From Bacteroidota bacterium (GTDB taxonomy: Bacteria > Bacteroidota > Bacteroidia > Bacteroidales > Tenuifilaceae): a stretch of DNA of 7,530 bases. How positions within the stretch are numbered: position 1 is the first letter of the stretch; each line of letters begins with the position of its first letter. Below are positions 1 to 6,368 of the stretch, piece after piece. The DNA is taken from contig JAEXVC010000093.1 in assembly GCA_023406715.1 (NCBI GenBank), forward strand, positions 1 to 7,530, written 5' to 3'. Under the pieces are notes generated by a model. That model did no database searches, was not told the origin of the DNA, and was given only the letters and a program-made list of their open reading frames with translations. The position numbers and the translations under genes are program-made.

Positions 1-893
1 CTATTAAAGAGGCCTGCGAGATTGAAGAGATTGAAAAAGCCTGCGCAATTGGATATAAGATGCACACAACTGCCATGAAAATGGCCAAAGTAGGCGCATC
101 GGAACGCGAGATTGCTGGTTTTATTGAGGGTATTGCCGTTGCGCACGGTTCAATGCCATCGTTCCCAATAATTTTATCGCAGAATGGCGAAACACTTCAC
201 AACCACGACCACTCTCAAATTTTACAGCAAGGTCGTATGTTGCTCGTTGATGCTGGTGCAGAGTCTGTTTCTCACTACGCATCGGATAATACCAGAACTA
301 TTCCAGTAGGAGGTAAGTTCACCCAGCAACAAAAGGATATTTACAACGTTGTTCTTGCAGCAACCAATAAGGCAATTGAAATTGCCAAACCTGGCATACC
401 TTATTTAGATGTTCATAAAGCATCGGCAAAGGTTATTGTTGAAGGTCTTTCAGCCCTTGGCCTAATGAAAGGTAATGTTGATGATGCCGTTGCCAATGGC
501 GCTCACGCGCTATTCTTCCCTCACGGCTTGGGCCATATGATGGGACTCGATGTTCACGATATGGAGGATTTAGGCGAAAACAACGTTGGTTACGACGACG
601 AAATTACCCGCTCCGACCAATTTGGTACAGCCTACTTACGTTGTGGACGTCGCCTTCAAACAGGATTTGTGCTAACCGTTGAACCTGGTATCTACTTTAT
701 CCCAGCGCTTATCGAAAAGTGGAAATCGGAGAAAATTAACGAGTCGTTCATTAACTACGCCAAACTAGCCGATTACGCTAACTTTGGTGGAATTCGCTTA
801 GAGGACGATATTCTAATTACCGACAAAGGTTGCAGAATACTTGGACAACGCATTCCAATTACTGTTGACGAAGTGGAATCGACAATGCTGTAA
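1..893 (+). CDS. Aminopeptidase P family protein (Xaa-Pro aminopeptidase, peptidase M24), 5' end missing
   Basis: This is the C-terminal catalytic part of a dinuclear metal (usually manganese) peptidase that removes an N-terminal residue preceding proline, probably in the cytoplasm. The frame is open from the window edge (base 3), so the ATG at base 60 is internal; about 19 codons precede it and encode the Glu-rich linker helix typical of M24 proteins. Numbering from that Met, the five expected metal ligands are all present: D64 (LLVDAGAE), D76 (SDNTRT), H159 (HGLGHMMGLDVHD), E208 (TVEPG) and E248 (IRLEDD). H166 in the VHD motif matches the proton-shuttling His of the family. Full-length relatives are about 450-465 residues, so roughly 160 residues (the creatinase-like N-terminal domain) lie outside the window. 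The gene ends with TAA before a repeat and a hairpin. It is richer in C and in G+C than nadA and ruvB. The family is certain; the exact substrate is inferred. Confidence 0.93.
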   Translation, partial: IKEACEIEEIEKACAIGYKMHTTAMKMAKVGASEREIAGFIEGIAVAHGSMPSFPIILSQNGETLHNHDHSQILQQGRMLLVDAGAESVSHYASDNTRTIPVGGKFTQQQKDIYNVVLAATNKAIEIAKPGIPYLDVHKASAKVIVEGLSALGLMKGNVDDAVANGAHALFFPHGLGHMMGLDVHDMEDLGENNVGYDDEITRSDQFGTAYLRCGRRLQTGFVLTVEPGIYFIPALIEKWKSEKINESFINYAKLADYANFGGIRLEDDILITDKGCRILGQRIPITVDEVESTML

Positions 894-907
894 GCATTTG
901 TTATCTT

Positions 908-933
908 GTCATTTCGAACGAAGTGAGAAATCT
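908..933. repeat. REP-like short interspersed repeat of Bacteroidota type
   Basis: This 26-base word begins GTCATTTCGAACGAAG and ends TGAGAAATCT. It contains two nested inverted repeats: ATTTC (911-915) with GAAAT (927-931), and TTCG-AA-CGAA (913-922). From memory, very similar words recur many times between genes in Bacteroidota and resemble REP elements that are sometimes tied to REP-associated Y1 transposases. Only one copy is present in this window, so repetitiveness cannot be shown here. It sits between a stop codon and the terminator of a convergent gene pair, a usual place for such elements. Confidence 0.6.
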
Positions 934-953
934 AAAGGAATAGAGATATACGA

Positions 954-977
954 AAAGACCTCCGAGTGGAGGTCTTT
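954..977. terminator. Bidirectional intrinsic terminator hairpin
   Basis: AAAGACCTCC (954-963) pairs perfectly with GGAGGTCTTT (968-977) around a four-base loop GAGT. On the + strand the stem runs into a T-rich tail (CTATTTCTA), and on the - strand into TTTTCG. It lies between the convergent stops at 893 and 1010, so it can end both the aminopeptidase and the outer membrane protein transcripts. Confidence 0.85.
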
Positions 978-1009
978 CTATTTCTAATGTTTCTATTCTG
1001 CTGTTTGCA

Positions 1010-2107
1010 TTAAAACGCTTCCGATGCCGTAAAGTAAAACGCAGGTTCTCTATCACGAGTAAAAGCAACATCAAAACGCAGGTGAACATTTACTGGATTT
1101 ACCCTTGCTCTTAAACCAGCACCATACGCTACTTTGGATTGGGAAATATCAAACCTGTCCAAATCGTTGGCAACATCGCCAGCACCTATAAATGCAGTAC
1201 CCTTTAACCACTTATATATAGGGAATCGGTACTCCGCCTGTGCGTTCATCATCATTTTATCGCGGTAACGTCCTTTGTAGTAGCCCCGCAAAATATCGCT
1301 TCCACCCAGCGAGGGCATTATTTGGAACGGAGTATCGCCCCAGGTCATATCGCCATAAACTTGCAATGCTAAAATATGCTTACCGCCCAAAGCGTAGAAA
1401 TTGCGTAAATCTACCGTTAACCTTGTTACATTAAGGTTGCTACCAAAGGCTTTGCTGTAAACCATCAGCGATGCTTTGTAAAACTCGCCGTCGGTTGCGT
1501 AGAACATATTATCGCGGGTATCCCAGGTCATTAATAATCCTAATCCCGATGTGAACTTATCGTTCATTCCCATAACTCCTTCCGATAGCAATCCTTCCTT
1601 CTTAATATCAACCGCTTGGTAGTAGTTAACCTGAGCCTGAACACCTATCATCATTACACCAAAAAGTATGCGTTGGCGCTGCAGCAATACCGAGAAATCC
1701 TTCGATGTGTAGTTTTCCTCCAAGGTGTCGTTTGTGTTGCGACCTATTCCAAAAAACTTATCGGGGTAGTAGTTTACTTTTAGGTGTCCTGAGTAATAAA
1801 AATCGCGAGTGCTTGTATATATTTTAGGAAGAACAGTAAGACTTACTTGGTTCTTTAGCGTGTAAACGGCGTTTCCCTGCAAACTCGATATCTTATTATC
1901 CTTACACCTATAATAGTAACCTGCAGAACCGCCAAAGCCAAAACTTGTTTCCTCGCCATAAAAGCCAATTGGTAAGGCAATAAAGTATCGTTTGGCTGTA
2001 TCCTTTTTGGTAACTAAGGTATCGGTTTGGGCATGTATTAAACTTATGTGCGATACAACCAGCAAAGCCAGCAACACATATCTCCTTATTGGTCTGTAAA
2101 GGTGCAT
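1010..2107 (-). CDS. BamA/TamA-type (D15-like) outer membrane beta-barrel protein without POTRA domains
   Basis: This predicts a 365-residue outer membrane barrel of the bacterial surface antigen (D15/Omp85-like) family. An N-terminal signal peptide (basic RPIRR, hydrophobic VLLALLVVS, cleavage after HA near residue 27) is followed by alternating aromatic and polar strands throughout. Family marks include YGEETSFGFGGSAGYYY near the start of the barrel, FFGIGRNT (118-125), GLLMTWDTRDN (190-200), and LGGSDILRGYY (267-277), the counterpart of the VRGF/Y lid-loop motif. The C-terminal residue is Phe (FYFTASEAF), as expected for recognition by the Bam machinery. It is too short for POTRA domains, which start BamA proper. 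The frame stays open to a TTG at 2131, but that codon lies inside a promoter box and the ATG at 2107 gives the better signal peptide. It is transcribed alone, convergent with the aminopeptidase. Its cargo or role is unknown; similar short barrels are usually annotated only by family. Confidence 0.85.
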   Translation of the reverse strand: MHLYRPIRRYVLLALLVVSHISLIHAQTDTLVTKKDTAKRYFIALPIGFYGEETSFGFGGSAGYYYRCKDNKISSLQGNAVYTLKNQVSLTVLPKIYTSTRDFYYSGHLKVNYYPDKFFGIGRNTNDTLEENYTSKDFSVLLQRQRILFGVMMIGVQAQVNYYQAVDIKKEGLLSEGVMGMNDKFTSGLGLLMTWDTRDNMFYATDGEFYKASLMVYSKAFGSNLNVTRLTVDLRNFYALGGKHILALQVYGDMTWGDTPFQIMPSLGGSDILRGYYKGRYRDKMMMNAQAEYRFPIYKWLKGTAFIGAGDVANDLDRFDISQSKVAYGAGLRARVNPVNVHLRFDVAFTRDREPAFYFTASEAF

Positions 2108-2128
2108 TCTACTGCTAATTTGTTTTGT

Positions 2129-2136
2129 CAAAATTA
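2129..2136 (-). promoter_or_regulatory. -7 promoter box (TAnnTTTG) of the outer membrane protein gene
   Basis: Read on the - strand this is TAATTTTG, an exact match to the Bacteroidota -7 element, ending 21 bases before the ATG at 2107. No good TTTG lies 19-21 bases upstream, so the -33 element is weak or absent. The position implies a leader of roughly 15 bases and argues against the alternative TTG start at 2131, which falls inside the box. Confidence 0.5.
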
Positions 2137-2478
2137 GTTGTTTTTGTTGGAATCATTAACGACTTTTATAAGCAATCATTAGTATCAACACAAAATTTAT
2201 GCCTGTTAGTAACTCCAGAATAGGTGTTTAATTAATGTTGAAATTTTTGTTGATTGTTTTCAGTAAATTTTTTTGGAGCGGATAACCCAACCCTATATAT
2301 AAACATTACCGAAAATACCAATAGCCAACCATAAGTTTTTCATAGAACTTTTCACCGCCCTTATCAACAATTCTGGGGGTTGTTAATTTGGATAAAAAAT
2401 TCAACAGTTGGCATTGTTAACAGTTGTTAATAAAGTTTGAATTGGCCTGTGTTTCAGCAAACATTATCTGGTTTTTGG
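2137..2478. other. Non-coding AT-rich spacer upstream of nadA
   Basis: No credible gene or structured RNA is seen here. The stretch is AT-rich and holds TTATCAACA (2361-2369), which is one base from the classical DnaA box TTATCCACA. It also holds GTATCAACA (2182-2190), the 9-mer GTTGTTAAT twice (2379-2387 and 2423-2431), and TTATTAACA read on the - strand at 2425-2433. It separates two divergently transcribed genes, and its length (about 500 bases between start codons) is unusual for this otherwise compact window. Confidence 0.6.
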
Positions 2479-2486
2479 TGTTAACA
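2415..2486. repeat. Pair of TGTTAACA palindromes, operator-like
   Basis: The perfect 8-base palindrome TGTTAACA occurs at 2415-2422 and 2479-2486, 64 bases apart (about six helical turns). Each copy is followed within one to three bases by a TTGTTA or TTTGTTA half-site (2424-2429 and 2488-2494). The second copy abuts the predicted -33 element of the nadA promoter. A dimeric regulator or DnaA-like protein could bind here, but no known regulator is recognised. Confidence 0.4.
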
Positions 2487-2487
2487 A

Positions 2488-2518
2488 TTTGTTATCCCAA
2501 TTTTAATAAGCATTTTTG
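2488..2518 (+). promoter_or_regulatory. Predicted nadA-ruvB promoter (TTTG-N19-CATTTTTG)
   Basis: TTTG at 2488-2491, exactly 19 bases, then CATTTTTG at 2511-2518 matches the Bacteroidota consensus TTTG-N19-TAnnTTTG with a single mismatch (first T to C). Transcription would start near 2525, leaving a leader of about 80 AT-rich bases before the nadA ATG. Confidence 0.5.
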
Positions 2519-2603
2519 CAAACGAATTACAATTTTGTTTTGAACCGAATTAACAGCTATTCATAATCATATTGTTTTATTTATTTAAAAACTTAAAAAG
2601 AAA

Positions 2604-3581
2604 ATGAATAATAGTAATGTTGATAACTTAGGTTATGTCGATGAAAATTTAGATAGTTCAATAAATTTAGTCGATGAGATAAATAAGTTGAAGAGGGAGA
2701 AGAATGCTGTTATTCTGGCTCACTACTATCAGAATCCCGAAATACAGGATATCGCCGATTTTGTTGGCGATAGTTTAGCATTATCGCAAAAAGCCGCAAC
2801 TGTAAAGGCTGAAATTATTGTTTTTGCTGGTGTAAAGTTTATGGCCGAAACTGCAAAGATTCTTTCTCCTAAAAGTAAAGTATTGTTACCCGATTTAAAT
2901 GCAGGGTGTAGTCTTGCAGAAAGTTGTAAGTACGATGATTTCAAAAAGTTTGTTGATAAGTATCCAAATCATAAGGTTGTAACCTATGTTAATACTACTG
3001 CAGATATTAAGAGTTTATCGTATATCTGTTGTACATCGTCAAATGCAGTTCGTGTTATAAATAGTATTCCTGAGAATGAACCAATAATTTTTGCTCCCGA
3101 TAGGAATTTAGGAAATTATTTAAAGGCATTAACCAAACGTGAAAATATGGTTGTTTGGGATGGTGCTTGTCATGTTCACGACCAGTTTTCCTTAGAAAAG
3201 ATACTTAATCTAAAGAAGGAGTATCCAAATGCTAAATTTATAGCACATCCCGAGTGTCCTAAGACTATTCTTTTAATTGCCGATTATATTGGTTCTACAT
3301 CCGATTTATTGAATTATACTAGCAAAGATGATAGTAGGGAATATATTGTTGCTACGGAAGTTGGTATTCTACATCAAATGATAAAGAGTAATCCTACAAA
3401 GACTTTTATTCCTGCTCCTCCAAACGATTCTACTTGTGCTTGTAATGAGTGTTCATTTATGAAATTGATAACTTTAAAAAAGTTATATTTGACACTTAAA
3501 TATGAAAAACCTCAAGTTGATGTGGATGAGATTTTAATTGAACTTGCTCGTTTACCAATTGAGAGAATGCTAAAAGTATAA
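2604..3581 (+). CDS. nadA: Quinolinate synthase A
   Basis: NadA condenses iminoaspartate (made by NadB) with dihydroxyacetone phosphate to give quinolinate, the pyridine precursor of de novo NAD synthesis, in the cytoplasm. The 325-residue length fits the family. Conserved blocks run in order: AVILAHYYQNPEIQD (35-49), FVGDSLALSQ (53-62), KFMAETAKIL (78-87), PDLNAGCSLAESC (96-108), YVNTTADIKS (128-137), CCTSSNAV (142-149), PDRNLGNYL (165-173), HPECP (215-219) and CACNEC (278-283). The three probable [4Fe-4S] ligands are C102, C189 (GACHVH) and C283, with spacing close to that of E. coli C113/C200/C297. An in-frame TAA lies just upstream (2586), so the ATG at 2604 is secure; the leader is A-rich with no Shine-Dalgarno. 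nadB and nadC are not in the window. Its stop codon overlaps the ruvB start. Confidence 0.97.
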   Translation: MNNSNVDNLGYVDENLDSSINLVDEINKLKREKNAVILAHYYQNPEIQDIADFVGDSLALSQKAATVKAEIIVFAGVKFMAETAKILSPKSKVLLPDLNAGCSLAESCKYDDFKKFVDKYPNHKVVTYVNTTADIKSLSYICCTSSNAVRVINSIPENEPIIFAPDRNLGNYLKALTKRENMVVWDGACHVHDQFSLEKILNLKKEYPNAKFIAHPECPKTILLIADYIGSTSDLLNYTSKDDSREYIVATEVGILHQMIKSNPTKTFIPAPPNDSTCACNECSFMKLITLKKLYLTLKYEKPQVDVDEILIELARLPIERMLKV

Positions 3582-4600
3582 TGGCTTCATCGGATTTTAT
3601 TCGTAACGATAATAGTTTAAGGGATAGTGAGTTTGAAGGAAAAATACGTCCTTCTCAGTTCGACCAATTTAAGGGTCAAGAACATATCATTGAGAATCTT
3701 CAGATATTTGTTAAAGCTGCAAAATTAAGAGGAGAGGCATTAGACCACGTTTTACTTCATGGTCCTCCCGGTTTAGGAAAAACCACTTTAGCCAATATTA
3801 TTTCTAATGAGTTAAATGTAAGTATAAAAACTACTTCTGGACCAATTCTCGAAAAGCCAGGCGATTTAGCCGGTTTATTAACTAATCTAGAAAAGTACGA
3901 TATTCTATTTATTGATGAAATTCATCGTTTAAGTCCTATTGTTGAAGAGTATTTATACTCAGCAATGGAGGATTATAAGATAGATATCATTATTGATAAA
4001 GGACCAAGTGCACGCAGTATTCAAATTGAGTTAAATCCTTTTACTTTAATTGGAGCAACTACTCGTAGTGGTTTGTTAACAAGTCCGCTTAGAGCACGTT
4101 TTGGTATAAATTTTCACTTGGAGTACTATAATTCTCTTGTAATTGAGAATATTATAAAACGTTCTTCTAAAATTTTAGGAATTGATATTGATAACGATGC
4201 TGCTAAGGCAATTGCTTTACGCAGTAGAGGAACTCCCCGTATAGCTAATGCTTTGTTGCGTAGAGTGAGGGATTTTGCACAAGTAATTGGAGATGGACAT
4301 ATCAATCACCATATTTCTGTTCATGCACTCGATGCCTTAAAGATTGATTCCAGAGGTTTAGATGAAATGGATAATAAGATTCTACGTACTCTTATTAGTA
4401 AATTCAAAGGAGGTCCAGTTGGACTAAATACTATTGCTACTGCAGTAGGAGAGGATGCTGGAACTATTGAAGAGGTTTATGAACCATTCCTAATAAAAGA
4501 GGGATTCTTGAAAAGAACCCCTCGTGGTCGTGAAGTAACCGATTTAACCTACAAACATCTTAAAATTGATAAATTTCCTGAGCAAGGAAGTTTATTCTAG
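3581..4600 (+). CDS. ruvB: Holliday junction branch migration ATPase RuvB
   Basis: RuvB is the hexameric AAA+ motor that, with RuvA, drives branch migration of Holliday junctions during recombination and replication-fork repair. The 339-residue length is standard. Visible elements are the N-terminal RPSQFDQFKGQ (23-33), Walker A GPPGLGKT (61-68), Walker B ILFIDEI (108-114), sensor 1 GATTRSG (158-164), the arginine-finger segment LRARFG (170-175, probably R173), sensor 2 GTPRIANALLRR (217-228), and the C-terminal winged helix (about 262-325) with GGPVGLNTIATAVGED and FLKRTPRGREVT. The start ATG shares one base with the nadA stop (TAATG), implying translational coupling and co-transcription. 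The 3' end overlaps the convergent regulator gene by four bases. No key residue is missing. Confidence 0.98.
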   Translation: MASSDFIRNDNSLRDSEFEGKIRPSQFDQFKGQEHIIENLQIFVKAAKLRGEALDHVLLHGPPGLGKTTLANIISNELNVSIKTTSGPILEKPGDLAGLLTNLEKYDILFIDEIHRLSPIVEEYLYSAMEDYKIDIIIDKGPSARSIQIELNPFTLIGATTRSGLLTSPLRARFGINFHLEYYNSLVIENIIKRSSKILGIDIDNDAAKAIALRSRGTPRIANALLRRVRDFAQVIGDGHINHHISVHALDALKIDSRGLDEMDNKILRTLISKFKGGPVGLNTIATAVGEDAGTIEEVYEPFLIKEGFLKRTPRGREVTDLTYKHLKIDKFPEQGSLF

Positions 4601-5301
4601 AATATTGATTCCGAAATCAATTTAATTTTTTTAAGATTCAATATCTTAATTTTCTTGCCTTTAAGTTCAATTAATCCCTCGGATTTGAATTCGCTTAGAA
4701 TTCTAATAACCGATTCAGTTGCTGTTCCAACAATGCTCGATAAATCTTCCCTAGTAAGGTTAATGGTAATAAAATCTTCTGCATCAACATTAAAAGTTTC
4801 GTATAGCATTATTAATGTTTCGGCAAGTCTTTCTCTTACTGTTTTTTGTGCAATATCCTTAATGTAGCTGTTTGCCTGGTTTAGTTCTTTGCAGGTTAGT
4901 TGGATTAACGATAATGCAAAATCGGAGTTCTTTTTAATTAAAGCGAAGATTATTTCCGAAGGAATAAAGCAAATTTCAGAATCTTCCAATGCTTCTACAG
5001 TTGTACAAGCTACTTCGTTGCTTAGTACAGACCTGTAACCAGTTATGTCACCAGGCCTTGCAAATGCTACTATTTGAGGCTTTTCATCGATTCCAGTTTT
5101 GTAAATCTTTAAAACTCCTTTTTGTACACAGTAACATCCGGTTATCCTACTTCCTTCTCGGTAAAGTGTATCGCCTTTTTTGTAAACGTTACATTTTAAC
5201 TTCGAACTCAATAATTCGTGTTCTTCATCGCTTAACGCTTTAAAAACTGATGTTGCCGAGCAAGCACAGGTTTTACATAAATATGTATTACCTTCCCCCA
5301 T
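4597..5301 (-). CDS. Crp/Fnr family transcriptional regulator with FNR-like cysteines
   Basis: This is a 234-residue dimeric transcription factor: a cyclic-nucleotide-binding-like beta-roll (about 20-115, including YKKGDTLYREG at 40-50 and FARPGDITGYRSVL at 80-93), a dimerisation helix (about 120-160) and a winged HTH (about 180-222). In the recognition helix GTATESVIRIL (192-202), E196 and R200 match the Glu and Arg that contact the TGA core in FNR and CRP. N-terminal cysteines C9, C12 and C14, plus C111 in ALEDSEICFIP, recall E. coli FNR, where three N-terminal Cys and C122 (in a similar ALETSMVCEIP) hold an oxygen-sensitive [4Fe-4S] cluster. The N-terminal spacing (CxxCxC) differs from FNR, so cluster binding is inferred. 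The typical Arg/Glu cAMP-phosphate pocket of CRP is not evident. It is the last gene of the cyclophilin-pheS cluster, 48 bases after pheS, and may have its own promoter, though none is convincing. Confidence 0.9.
   Translation of the reverse strand: MGEGNTYLCKTCACSATSVFKALSDEEHELLSSKLKCNVYKKGDTLYREGSRITGCYCVQKGVLKIYKTGIDEKPQIVAFARPGDITGYRSVLSNEVACTTVEALEDSEICFIPSEIIFALIKKNSDFALSLIQLTCKELNQANSYIKDIAQKTVRERLAETLIMLYETFNVDAEDFITINLTREDLSSIVGTATESVIRILSEFKSEGLIELKGKKIKILNLKKIKLISESIF
4604..4632 (+). terminator. Possible ruvB terminator inside the 3' end of the convergent regulator gene
   Basis: ATTGATT (4604-4610) can pair with AATCAAT (4615-4621) around the loop CCGA, followed by a T-rich tract ending in seven Ts (4626-4632). 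The stem is short and mostly A-T, so it would be weak alone. It lies just after the ruvB stop and within the last codons of the opposite-strand gene. Confidence 0.4.
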
Positions 5302-5349
5302 ACCTTAAGTTTTATTTATTGAACAAACTAATTGAGTTAAAGTTTATTT

Positions 5350-6366
5350 CTAGTAATTTTTGAACTGATTCAAAAATCTTACATCGTTTTCAAAGTAAAG
5401 TCTTAAATCTTTTACTTGATATTTTAGCATTGCAATACGTTCCAATCCCATACCAAATGCAAATCCAGAGTAAACTTTACTATCTATATTGTTTAATTCC
5501 AAAACGTTAGGGTCTACCATACCACAGCCTAAAACTTCAAGCCAGCCAGTATATTTACAAACTGAACAACCTTTACCACCACATAATTTGCAACTTACAT
5601 CCATCTCCGCAGATGGTTCAGTGAATGGGAAGAACGATGGACGAAGTCTAATTTGCGTTTCTTCTCCAAATATTTCCCTAGCAAAGTATAGTAAGGTTTG
5701 CTTTAAATCGGCAAAAGAAACGTTTTTGTCAATGTAAAGTCCTTCAATTTGATGGAATATACAGTGTGCACGAGCCGATATCGCTTCGTTTCTGAAAACT
5801 CTTCCTGGACAAACCACTCTAATAGGAAGTTTCTCGCGTTCCATACTTCTCACCTGAACCGATGATGTATGGGTTCTAAGAAGTATATCGGGATTTTTTT
5901 CAATAAAGAATGTGTCCTGCATATCTCTAGCGGGATGTTCCTCAGGAAAGTTAAGTGCTGAGAATACATGCCAATCGTCTTCAATTTCAGGCCCTTCGTA
6001 AATTGTGAAGCCTAGTTTTTTAAAGGTTTCGTAAAGTTCATTCTTAATTAACGATATAGGATGTCGAGTTCCAAATTCCTGATTTGTCTCGTTAAGTGTC
6101 AAATCAATATTTGTTTCCCTTTTTGTATTCGATGAAAGCGATTGCTTCCAGGTATCAATTTTCTCTTGAACTTCGTTTTTAAGTGTGTTGATAACCTGTC
6201 CAAGATTCTTCTTTTCCTCCTTGCTTACATTTCTAAAATCTTCAAAAAGCAGTGTTACTAACCCTTTTTTACCTAAAAGGTGAATTCTAATTTTTTCAAC
6301 ATCATCCTGGTTTAGAGGATTTAGTTTTTTTAACTCTTCCCTAATACTTTCAATTCGCTGTAGCAT
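5350..6366 (-). CDS. pheS: Phenylalanine-tRNA ligase alpha subunit
   Basis: PheS is the catalytic subunit of the (alpha-beta)2 enzyme that charges tRNA-Phe; the beta subunit PheT is not in the window. The 338-residue length is usual. Residues 1-85 form the N-terminal coiled coil. The class II core starts at GTRHPISLIKNELY (99-112), with YEGPEIEDDWHVF (123-135), LNFPEEHPARDMQDTFF (138-154), motif 2 GRVFRNEAISARA (188-200) and FHQIEG (204-209), the phenylalanine-pocket segment FTEPSAE (248-254) and motif 3 GFAFGMGLERIAML (301-314). C259, C262, C267 and C270 form a CxxC-CxxC knuckle that E. coli PheS lacks but which occurs in many other bacterial PheS. The ATG is two bases after the stop of the upstream cyclophilin gene, so the two are almost certainly co-transcribed and may be coupled. 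No attenuator or T-box is visible at the junction. Confidence 0.97.
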   Translation of the reverse strand: MLQRIESIREELKKLNPLNQDDVEKIRIHLLGKKGLVTLLFEDFRNVSKEEKKNLGQVINTLKNEVQEKIDTWKQSLSSNTKRETNIDLTLNETNQEFGTRHPISLIKNELYETFKKLGFTIYEGPEIEDDWHVFSALNFPEEHPARDMQDTFFIEKNPDILLRTHTSSVQVRSMEREKLPIRVVCPGRVFRNEAISARAHCIFHQIEGLYIDKNVSFADLKQTLLYFAREIFGEETQIRLRPSFFPFTEPSAEMDVSCKLCGGKGCSVCKYTGWLEVLGCGMVDPNVLELNNIDSKVYSGFAFGMGLERIAMLKYQVKDLRLYFENDVRFLNQFKNY

Positions 6367-6368
6367 AT

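Noticed and set aside
901..1089. Open frame of 62 codons on the - strand
   Set aside because: It runs through the REP-like repeat, the terminator hairpin and the 3' end of the outer membrane protein gene, and its product looks like no protein family.
1240..1434. Open frame of 64 codons on the + strand
   Set aside because: It lies wholly inside the outer membrane protein gene in the opposite strand; composition is that of a shadow frame.
2132..2603. Search for tRNA, riboswitch, CRISPR or a small gene in the long spacer
   Set aside because: No cloverleaf, no regularly spaced repeats, no strong hairpin-plus-T-tract and no frame with a plausible start and composition was seen.
2729..2944. Open frame of 71 codons on the - strand inside nadA
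   Set aside because: nadA is well conserved over this stretch, and the antisense product shows no domain.
4655..5243. Two + strand open frames (4655-4867 and 4989-5243) opposite the Crp/Fnr gene
   Set aside because: Both are antisense shadows of conserved regulator domains with no start signals or family resemblance.
5302..5349. Possible promoter for the Crp/Fnr gene (TTAGTTTG on the - strand, 5324-5331)
   Set aside because: The -7 box has one mismatch and there is no TTTG-like element 19-21 bases upstream, so it is not better than chance in AT-rich DNA.
5489..5737. Open frame of 82 codons on the + strand inside pheS
   Set aside because: It lies opposite the conserved catalytic core of pheS; no independent coding evidence.
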